Part shown: positions 1 through 5,382 of the stretch, piece by piece
Numbering within the stretch: the first letter of the stretch is position 1
Layout: every line of letters begins with the position of its first letter
NCBI GenBank assembly: GCA_003154855.1
Contig: PMEV01000145.1
Coordinates: 1 to 8,299 of the forward strand
Direction of reading: 5' to 3'
Origin: Bryobacterales bacterium
GTDB taxonomy: Bacteria; Acidobacteriota; Terriglobia; Bryobacterales; Bryobacteraceae
DNA length: 8,299 nucleotides
Notes under the pieces: generated by a model
What the model saw: only the letters and a program-made list of their open reading frames with translations
What the model was told of the DNA's origin: nothing
The model's database searches: none
Position numbers and translations under genes: made by a program

Positions 1-407
1 CCCAGGCTCTGGATGCCTCCGAGAAAACGCGCCGCCGCCTGGCCACCGAACTGGCCCGCCTGCGAGGCGGTGAATTGTACCTCGCCACCTCGCCCAACCA
101 GGCCGGATTGCGCGCCGTGCTCCAGCGCCTGCCCCAGGGCGCCACGCTCGACGACGAGCTACGCGCCACCGCCCAGGGCTTCACCAAATGGCCCAAGTCG
201 CTTTTCCTCGCGGCCGCTCCGGATCCCCCCACGCTGCTCCTGGCCACCTCCCAGGACGCCGGCATTCACGCCGGCAATCTCCTCAAGTTCGCCGTCACCC
301 GGCGCGGCGGCCGCGGCGGCGGCAACGCCCAGCTTGCGCAGGGCAGTCTTCCGTCCCCCGAAGCCCTCGAGCAGGCCGTCAAAGAGCTGATGCCCCTCGT
401 AGGATAG
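1..407 (+). CDS. DHHA1-domain protein, C-terminal part (alanyl-tRNA editing protein AlaX-like or alanyl-tRNA synthetase)
   Basis: The reading frame is open from base 3 with no start in the window, so the gene begins upstream; 134 residues are visible, ending at TAG 405-407. The first 20 or so visible residues are charged and look like the end of a coiled coil (EKTRRRLATELARLRGG). The rest matches a DHHA1 domain: AGNLLK at visible residues 90-95, the glycine-rich GGRGGG at 102-107 and AQGS at 112-115. In the family this domain binds the tRNA elbow, and the protein either charges tRNA-Ala or hydrolyses mischarged Ser/Gly-tRNA-Ala in the cytoplasm. The usual AQGG/AQAGG reads AQGS here, a mild deviation. 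The aminoacylation or editing domains that would separate AlaX-L from AlaRS are outside the window; I lean slightly to AlaX-L. The family is confident, the exact member is not. Confidence 0.85.
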   Translation, partial: QALDASEKTRRRLATELARLRGGELYLATSPNQAGLRAVLQRLPQGATLDDELRATAQGFTKWPKSLFLAAAPDPPTLLLATSQDAGIHAGNLLKFAVTRRGGRGGGNAQLAQGSLPSPEALEQAVKELMPLVG

Positions 408-410
408 GGC

Positions 411-1556
411 CTACTTCACCTCGACCCAGGCGCCGGCGCGCGAGCTCTCCAGCACCTTCTCCAGCACCCGCATCATCTGGTAGCCGTCCGCGAAGGTCGG
501 GTACTCGACCGCCGCCCCGCGATCCGCCACCGTCGCGTAGAACCGCCGGAAGCACTGTTTGTGCGCGTCGTCGTAGCCCTCGCTATGGCCGCCCGGCAGA
601 TCGGCGTAGCTTTTTGCCCCCTCCGCCAGCAGCGACGGGTCCTTGATGACGATCTGGTTGCTCGAGTTGCGCTGGCCGATCCACAACTCGTCCGGCCGCT
701 CCTGGTTCCAGCTCACCCCCGCCTTGCTTCCGTAGATCTCCATCTGCAGCCGGTTCTTGCAGCCCACGTTCACCTGGCTGGCCGTGAACGCGCCCCGCGT
801 CCGCTCGCCCAGCCGCAAGAGCACCGCGCCGAAGTCCTCGGTGTCGATGGGCACTTCGTCGAAGTCTTCCGGCCGCAGCGTTTTGCCCGCGAAGGTCTCC
901 ACCGCCATCTTGGGACGCTTGCGGGTCTTGTGAAAGATCTGGAGGTCCGCGCACAAGGCCGTGATCTTCTGCCCGGTAACGTGCTGCACCGTGTCCATCC
1001 AGTGCGAGCCGATGTCGCCCATCGCCCGCAGCGGGCCGTTGTCCTTAGCCACGATGCGCCAGTTCCAATCCGTGTCGTAGAGCAGCCAATCCTGGCTATA
1101 AGTGCCCTGCACCACCAGGACCTCCCCCAGCTCGCCGCTCTCCCGCATCTGGCGCATCTGCTGCACCATCGGGTAGAACCGCAGGTTGTGATTCAGGCAG
1201 TTGGCCAGACCCGTCGCGCCGGCCAGCTCCGCCAGTTCGCGCGCTTCCGCCGCCGAGATCGCCAGCGGCTTCTCGCACAGCACGTGCTTGCCGGCCAGCA
1301 GCGCCGCCTTCGAAATCGGAAAATGCAGGGCGTTGGGAGTGCACACGTGCACCGCCTCGATCTGCGGGTCCTTCAGCAGCTCCCGGTAGTCTCCCGTGAC
1401 CTTGTCGACACACACTTGCCGGCCGAACGACTCCGCTAGTTCCTGGGTCTCCCCGGCCACGGCGGCCACCTCCACGTTGCCCAGGCGGCGGATCGCCTCG
1501 GTGTGCACCCGCCCCATGAATCCAGTCCCGATGACAGCAGTCTTGATCTTGCGCAT
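411..1556 (-). CDS. Gfo/Idh/MocA family NAD(P)-dependent oxidoreductase
   Basis: A 381-residue protein of typical family length. The N-terminal Rossmann fold opens at once with AVIGTGFMGRVHTEAI (residues 8-23), the dinucleotide-binding GxGxxG loop. The hallmark EKP motif is at 95-97 (CEKPLA), NHNLRFYP at 122-129 and GDIGSHWMD at 180-188; His185 is in the place of the family's active-site histidine. The tail carries GHSEGYDDAHKQCF and a conserved YPTFADGYQMMRVLE segment. Members oxidise or reduce sugars, inositols and related polyols; the substrate here cannot be read. There is no signal peptide, so it is probably cytoplasmic. I chose ATG at 1556 because it sits directly before the Rossmann strand; an in-frame GTG at 1574 adds six residues. 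Neither start has a clear Shine-Dalgarno sequence. It follows the radical SAM gene by 66 bases on the same strand and is probably co-transcribed with it. Confidence 0.95.
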   Translation of the reverse strand: MRKIKTAVIGTGFMGRVHTEAIRRLGNVEVAAVAGETQELAESFGRQVCVDKVTGDYRELLKDPQIEAVHVCTPNALHFPISKAALLAGKHVLCEKPLAISAAEARELAELAGATGLANCLNHNLRFYPMVQQMRQMRESGELGEVLVVQGTYSQDWLLYDTDWNWRIVAKDNGPLRAMGDIGSHWMDTVQHVTGQKITALCADLQIFHKTRKRPKMAVETFAGKTLRPEDFDEVPIDTEDFGAVLLRLGERTRGAFTASQVNVGCKNRLQMEIYGSKAGVSWNQERPDELWIGQRNSSNQIVIKDPSLLAEGAKSYADLPGGHSEGYDDAHKQCFRRFYATVADRGAAVEYPTFADGYQMMRVLEKVLESSRAGAWVEVK

Positions 1557-1622
1557 AGAGCCAATGTATCGCACTCGCGAAGCGGCTGGATGGAGCGGGC
1601 CAACCCGATCGACAGAGCGGCG

Positions 1623-2645
1623 TCAGGCCGCCGGCGGCTGTTCCTGGCGCGGCTGGAAGGAGAAAAACCCGCGCACGTTCTCCCAGAGCAGCGTCGAGAA
1701 GTTCTTGTCCAGGTAGGAGCGGATCGATACGTAGCACTGGTCGCAGGCGTTGTGTGCGGTGAACTCGCTCACCATGCGCGCCTGCTGGTCCAGCGGATAG
1801 CGCTGGAACTGCATCGAGCAGGGCTGCAGGGCCCCATCGGCGGTGACCACCAGAAAGCGCAATCCGGCCTTGCATCCCGGCGCGCCGCCATTCTGGAAGT
1901 AGCGGCGGGTGGCCTCGATCGTACTCGGAGAGTTGACGATCCAGTTGGTCGCGTCGCGCCGCGCCTCCACCCGATCCAGCGCCGCATTGAGCGTCGCGAG
2001 CTGTTCGGGCGAGGTGAGCAGGTAGTCCCGGCACCCTGTGCGCCGCGCGGAGTATGCGCTGTAACAGAGATTGACGCCCCATTCCCGCGCCTTGTCGGCG
2101 GTGGCTTCGATCTCCTCCAGGTTCTCTCTGGTGATGCAGGTGTTGAGCACGATGTCGTCGTGCCCCAGCGCCGCCAGGCGCGGGATGATGCGGCTCAAGT
2201 GCTGGTAGAGGCCCGGGTGGCGGCGGAATTCGTCGTGCCGCTGGTCGGGGAAATCGAGGCTCACCGAGAATTGGTCGATGCCGGCCTCTCGCAAGGCCAG
2301 GTAGCGCTCCTCGGTCATCAGCGACCAGTTCGAGACCAGGATGGTGTAGGGCATCCCGGAACCCACCTGGATGTTCCGCACCACCTCCACCAGGTCCTGG
2401 CGCATCAGCGGTTCGCCGCCCGAGACCTGCACCACGCAGGGCCGCAGCGCCTGCATGTAGCGCCGGTAGTCGGCGGGCTGGAGGTTGCGGGAGTTGTCCT
2501 TGGGGCCGCCGTGGTCGCAATGCTTGCACCAGCAGGTGCAGGAGTCCGTCACCTCGAAGGAGACCACGATCGGCCGCTGGGCCACCCAATTCAGGGAGCC
2601 GCGTCCGATCACGCGCAGCGATTCAACGAGCGGGACCTTATGCAT
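1623..2645 (-). CDS. Radical SAM protein with Twitch-type C-terminal cysteine cluster
   Basis: A 340-residue protein. The radical SAM motif is CX3CX2C at Cys36, Cys40 and Cys43 (within CTCWCKHC, with an extra Cys38), which in the family holds the 4Fe-4S cluster that cleaves S-adenosylmethionine. The GGEP motif follows at 76-79. The C-terminus has Cys258-X12-Gly-X4-Cys276 and then Cys301-X2-Cys304: this fits the CX9-15GX4C signature of SPASM/Twitch domains, and only four cysteines suggests one auxiliary cluster (Twitch). Relatives include MoaA, peptide-modifying maturases and other anaerobic-type enzymes; the actual substrate is unknown. ATG 2645 is supported by an upstream AGAGGT ribosome-binding sequence a few bases away. 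It is the gene before the Gfo/Idh/MocA oxidoreductase on the same strand. No molybdopterin or pqq genes and no recognisable precursor peptide are next to it. Confidence 0.93.
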   Translation of the reverse strand: MHKVPLVESLRVIGRGSLNWVAQRPIVVSFEVTDSCTCWCKHCDHGGPKDNSRNLQPADYRRYMQALRPCVVQVSGGEPLMRQDLVEVVRNIQVGSGMPYTILVSNWSLMTEERYLALREAGIDQFSVSLDFPDQRHDEFRRHPGLYQHLSRIIPRLAALGHDDIVLNTCITRENLEEIEATADKAREWGVNLCYSAYSARRTGCRDYLLTSPEQLATLNAALDRVEARRDATNWIVNSPSTIEATRRYFQNGGAPGCKAGLRFLVVTADGALQPCSMQFQRYPLDQQARMVSEFTAHNACDQCYVSIRSYLDKNFSTLLWENVRGFFSFQPRQEQPPAA

Positions 2646-2765
2646 ACACCTCTAACTGGCTTATTAGAGCATAGGATAGCGGATTCTTCGAGACGCGGCA
2701 GCCGGATGGGGAAAAATCCAGGGCCAACAGCAATCTTCGGGCGTTGGGCCGCTCCGGAGCCCCCC

Positions 2766-3542
2766 TCAGGGCGTCTTGGGCTGCGGATTGGGGACCTGAT
2801 CGCCGTACTGGATATCCACCTCGCTCTTGAACTGCTTGTAGTTCTCGTACTTCACCAGCATCCGGATCCGCTGGGGGCCCGATTCGAAGTCCAACGTATC
2901 GTCGGCGCGGGTGTACGTCGGGAACCAGTACTTGCCGTCGATCTGCTCGCGGTAGGTCTCGAACTTCGGGAACTCGTTGTCCTTCCCCACGATGCCCACC
3001 CCGCGGCCGTAGGTCTTGACGATCTGCATGTCGCGGTCGTCCACCCAGATCTCGCCCTGGAAGTACCGCAGCCCCTTCTCCATCTTCTTGGGCTTGACCG
3101 CAAAGACGTAGCAGGGAATCTCGTCGGCATTCTGCTTGCCCAGGTAGCGGACGAAGTATTTCGAGATCTCTCCCGTGGTCAGCACGAACGGCTGGACGTT
3201 CTTCAAGTCCTGCTCGTCCTCGGGCGTCAGCAGGATGTGGCTGAGAGTCTGAACCGGCGCCCGCACCACCCGCTCGGTGCGCTTTCCCTCGGTGGAGAAG
3301 ATGACATCCACCACCATTTCCCACTTGCCCTCGGGGGCGCCGCCGGCATCCACTTCCTGGACCCGCGCGGTCTGCCGATAGGTGTAGTTCTCCCGCGCGT
3401 GGGCGAACTCGGTCTCCTTGGCGGCGAACCGGGTGATAATCTCCTGGACTTGCGCGTCCGAGATCCCCGCCTGGCCGGTATCGGACCCGTCGGCGCCCGC
3501 CGCCATTGCCACGAGCAGGCCCGCACACATCAGTGTTCGCAT
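2766..3542 (-). CDS. Secreted LolA-fold-like protein (outer membrane lipoprotein-sorting protein-like), function unknown
   Basis: A 258-residue protein with a short signal peptide: MRTLMCAGLLVAMAAGA followed by DGSDT, with a plausible AGA cleavage site at residues 15-17. Cys6 is not in a lipobox. The mature part holds segments I recall from a large, repeatedly duplicated acidobacterial family: FAHARENYTYRQT, EGKRTERVV, a TPEDEQD stretch, RYFQGEIWVDDRDMQIV, and YREQIDGKYWFPTYTRADD. These proteins are commonly annotated as hypothetical or as outer membrane lipoprotein-sorting protein because of a LolA/LolB-like half-barrel; I infer a periplasmic or envelope lipid-binding role. There is no evidence that it is LolA itself. 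ATG 3542 has a good ribosome-binding sequence (GAGGGGAT just upstream). The radical SAM gene starts 120 bases after its stop, so read-through is possible but not shown. Confidence 0.85.
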   Translation of the reverse strand: MRTLMCAGLLVAMAAGADGSDTGQAGISDAQVQEIITRFAAKETEFAHARENYTYRQTARVQEVDAGGAPEGKWEMVVDVIFSTEGKRTERVVRAPVQTLSHILLTPEDEQDLKNVQPFVLTTGEISKYFVRYLGKQNADEIPCYVFAVKPKKMEKGLRYFQGEIWVDDRDMQIVKTYGRGVGIVGKDNEFPKFETYREQIDGKYWFPTYTRADDTLDFESGPQRIRMLVKYENYKQFKSEVDIQYGDQVPNPQPKTP

Positions 3543-4070
3543 ATCCCCTCGCTACCTATTTTAGACTCCTGCCGAGCCGCGCGGGTCTGCCTGAAATGTG
3601 CGTTGAAGGGAAAACAGCGAGTACCCGCTTTCTGCCCCAACTGGCCTCACGATGAAGATATGCCATCGGATCGAAACTCACTGAAGGCCCTCAAGAAAAT
3701 CTCTTAAGGACTACTCCAAACCGGACAGGGCGTCTCGCGCTGTACTGACAGGCGGAAAACCGCCGAAAGACCACGGGCACGAGTGACGACCCAACGGGTG
3801 GAAGTGGAGAGCCTCACCCGTTTTCCCCTACGCTTCACCCATTTCCGCCTCTACCAAGGATTCCGTCCCCTCCCGCTTCAACATCCCGGCAACACGCTGA
3901 TCCTTAACGGCTTAGCGTGTCTGCCCCTTAGATTCTTGGGAAAATCCTGCCACATTACCTGCCACATTACCATTGACTTCGATGTTGACTGGTGGCAAAC
4001 TGTTGATAGTAGCGGCTGGGGAGCCGGAAAGAAGTTCGTTACCCGGTCGAGCCGCTTAGGTTCAGGCCGC
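3543..4070. other. Gene-free, lower-GC stretch rich in hairpins
   Basis: No frame here reads like a protein. Hand counts of GC in the 60-base lines beginning at 3661, 3901 and 3961 give about 45-48 percent, against 68-77 percent in sampled lines of the neighbouring genes to the right. On the plus strand there are inverted repeats at 3725-3743 (ACAG/CTGT with inner GCG/CGC), 3751-3764 (GGCGG-AAAA-CCGCC), 3793-3822 (AACGGGTG/CACCCGTT, exact), 3892-3920 (ACACGCTGA/TTAGCGTGT with one G-U) and 4013-4026 (CGGCT-GGGG-AGCCG), plus a 12-bp tandem repeat at 3946-3969. The right end meets a terminator hairpin at 4066-4088. It could be a structured RNA, a decayed mobile element or an integration scar; I cannot decide. 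Confidence 0.6.
3946..3969. repeat. Perfect 12-bp tandem duplication
   Basis: The unit CCTGCCACATTA occurs twice head to tail with no mismatch, followed by two further bases (CC) of a third copy. It lies between the inverted repeats at 3892-3920 and 4013-4026 in the gene-free stretch. Two copies without spacers do not make a CRISPR array. Possible meanings are replication slippage, or a binding site pair for a regulator or recombinase. Confidence 0.85.
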
Positions 4071-4101
4071 TTACCGATGGTGAGCGGCCTTTGGTTTTAT
4101 T
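4066..4101 (+). terminator. Intrinsic terminator, rightward
   Basis: GCCGCTTACC and GGTGAGCGGC form a 10-bp stem (4066-4075 with 4079-4088, one G-U pair) around a GAT loop, followed by CTTTGGTTTTATT. The T-rich side is on the plus strand, so it would end rightward transcription, although no rightward gene precedes it. The minus-strand gene's TAA stop (4073-4071) lies inside the stem; read leftward the hairpin is not followed by a T run. An extra copy of GCCGCTTA at 4051-4058 could compete for the same 3' arm. Confidence 0.6.
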
Positions 4102-4574
4102 GCGTCTCCCCTGGGTATAACAGAGAACAGTTCCGGTCTGGGATGCCTGACTAAGCATTCAAGGACCGCCTGATCTCTCACGAGGTTCCCGTAGCGATCC
4201 GGCCTTGGCGTAGGGTTCTTTAGCGCCGTCATCGGTCTGGAGTTGAGAACAACCGAAGCGGCATCTAGCCCACTCGCTATCTGGTCAATGATGTCGTCTA
4301 TCGTGTAGCCATCCCGTACCGCGCGCCCTTCGTGCACATGTCTGCCCAAGAAAACGATTTCGGCCTGGATCGGCGGAGAACCCCACCTCTGGCGGTTTTT
4401 GTTGATCGCTTCAAGTTGGCTGTCTGTGAGGCTACCAATAGCGATGAGCGATACCCTCTCTCCGCAACTGAGCGCTTCAAGGTTCGCACGAATCAGGGTC
4501 GGCGCACCGTTGTACAGGGGCATGAAGGGGAAGCCCAAGCATACCAGAACGCGGAATTTGCCTTCAACGCACAT
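4071..4574 (-). CDS. Conserved hypothetical protein with RDGYT...RYGNLVRD...PRPELFSV signature
   Basis: A 167-residue soluble protein. The reading frame stays open far upstream into the opposite-strand acetyltransferase gene, but only the part from about 4574 looks like protein. Conserved-looking segments, in order: SLTDSQLEAINKNR, GSPPIQAEIVFLGRHVHEGR, VRDGYTIDDIIDQIASGLD, PRPDRYGNLVRD, and HPRPELFSVIPRGDAIKPK at the end. I recall small hypothetical proteins with this pattern scattered in proteobacteria and acidobacteria, with no known function; the shared pieces suggest a single compact domain. ATG 4574 is chosen as the longest start that avoids the acetyltransferase; ATG 4523 (150 residues) is also possible, and neither has a clear ribosome-binding site. 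Sampled GC is about 52-58 percent, below its right-hand neighbours, which suggests transfer. It is divergent from the acetyltransferase gene across 60 bases. Confidence 0.75.
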   Translation of the reverse strand: MCVEGKFRVLVCLGFPFMPLYNGAPTLIRANLEALSCGERVSLIAIGSLTDSQLEAINKNRQRWGSPPIQAEIVFLGRHVHEGRAVRDGYTIDDIIDQIASGLDAASVVLNSRPMTALKNPTPRPDRYGNLVRDQAVLECLVRHPRPELFSVIPRGDAIKPKAAHHR

Positions 4575-4634
4575 CTCGAGCACTGCCGGTTGCGAGCCGG
4601 CCCTCGGCCTGGCAGCCTGCCGTAAGATATTGAG

Positions 4635-5069
4635 ATGGAACTGCAATACCGGGAGTCGCTGCCGGATCAGCACGCCTATTTCGCCCTGTTCGAATCCACC
4701 GGCTGGAACCGGGAATATGGCCTGACGCCCGAGGAACTCCACGCGGCCGCCGGGCGGAGCTGGTTTCTGCTGGCGGTCTATCGCCAAGGGAGACTGGCCG
4801 GAACCGGCCGGGTGGTTTCCGACGGGGTGCTCCACGCGCTGATCGTCGACGTAATCGTGCTGCCGGAATGCCAGGGAACCGGCATCGGGACGGCCATCCT
4901 GACCCGGCTGATCGAGCGCTGCCGCGCGGCTCGCATCCGCGACGTGCAACTGTTCTGCGCCCGCGGCAAGGCGCCGTTCTACCGCCGCCTGGGATTTACC
5001 GACCGGCCCGCCGACGCGCCGGGTATGGATTTCAAGGGCTCGCCCGCCCCGGCTGCCGAGGCGTCATAA
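4635..5069 (+). CDS. GNAT family N-acetyltransferase
   Basis: A 144-residue protein with the standard GNAT layout. Residues 43-62 form strands with the LLAVYRQGRLAGTGRV turn; strand 4 and motif A follow as DVIVLPECQGTGIGTAIL, with the acetyl-CoA pyrophosphate-binding QGTGIG at 80-85. FYRRLGF at 115-121 is the motif B tyrosine/phenylalanine region. Members transfer an acetyl group from acetyl-CoA to an amine on a small molecule or protein; the substrate cannot be told. It is likely cytoplasmic. ATG 4635 gives the usual length; no strong Shine-Dalgarno precedes it, and a TAAGAT -10-like hexamer at 4623-4628 would leave almost no leader. The DUF2103-like gene follows after 7 bases, so the two probably form an operon. 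Confidence 0.92.
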   Translation: MELQYRESLPDQHAYFALFESTGWNREYGLTPEELHAAAGRSWFLLAVYRQGRLAGTGRVVSDGVLHALIVDVIVLPECQGTGIGTAILTRLIERCRAARIRDVQLFCARGKAPFYRRLGFTDRPADAPGMDFKGSPAPAAEAS

Positions 5070-5076
5070 TCGAGCC

Positions 5077-5382
5077 ATGGGCATGCGCCTGCGCACGGCA
5101 CAGAACAAGCTGAAGATCGAGCACAGCATCATCGACGGAGTGCGAGAACTGCTGGAGCGGTTGCTGGCGGCGAACCCCGAGATTCGATCGGTGATCCCGG
5201 GCGTGATCCGGCCGGTGCGGGACGCACGCGGGAAGATCCGGATGCACCTCACCGTGCCCACCTCCAACGGCTGGAAAGCCATCGCCCTGAGCGCGGGCGC
5301 CCGCCAGGAACTATTCCTCAGTACCACTCTGGATCGGGATCGACTCGAGCGGGCCATCGCCCGGGAGATTGCCGCCACTTGA
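5077..5382 (+). CDS. DUF2103-like small protein
   Basis: A 101-residue protein without signal peptide or membrane segment. It carries KIEHSIIDG (13-21), the hydrophobic helix VRELLERLLAANPEIRSVIPG (22-42), then VPTSNGWKAIALSAGARQELFL (60-81). This order (an EHSI start, a V-I-P-G turn, a GWK strand and a QE-x-F end) is what I recall of DUF2103, described as a predicted metal-binding family of unknown role; the match is from memory. Two starts are close, ATG 5077 and ATG 5083; the first is given. Its 7-base distance from the acetyltransferase stop suggests translational coupling. The last 72 bases overlap, on the opposite strand, the end of the large glycosidase-like gene, so both C-termini share DNA. 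Confidence 0.8.
   Translation: MGMRLRTAQNKLKIEHSIIDGVRELLERLLAANPEIRSVIPGVIRPVRDARGKIRMHLTVPTSNGWKAIALSAGARQELFLSTTLDRDRLERAIAREIAAT

Noticed and set aside
2721..2760. Hairpin after the secreted-protein gene (GGGCCAAC/GTTGGGCC, plus palindrome GCTCCGGAGC)
   Set aside because: The stem has a mismatch and a 14-base loop and no T run follows, so I do not call it a terminator.
3558..3563. TAAAAT -10-like hexamer upstream of the secreted-protein gene (minus strand)
   Set aside because: No -35 element at the right distance, and the implied leader would be only about 8 bases.
1503..3707. Very long open frame (734 codons) on the plus strand
   Set aside because: It lies antisense to the radical SAM and secreted-protein genes, both of which have clear motifs; its translation is rich in Arg, His, Leu and Val with no domain, as expected for the complement of GC-rich genes.
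3946..3969. CRISPR-like repeat
   Set aside because: Only two contiguous copies without spacers, and no cas gene nearby.
3783..4154. Plus-strand open frame of 123 codons in the gene-free stretch
   Set aside because: It runs through three hairpins, the tandem repeat and the terminator, has no ribosome-binding site and its translation shows no domain; it also overlaps the end of the conserved hypothetical gene.
3600..4190. tRNA, tmRNA or RNase P RNA gene
   Set aside because: I looked for T-arm sequences, the tmRNA ends and the RNase P core and found none on either strand.
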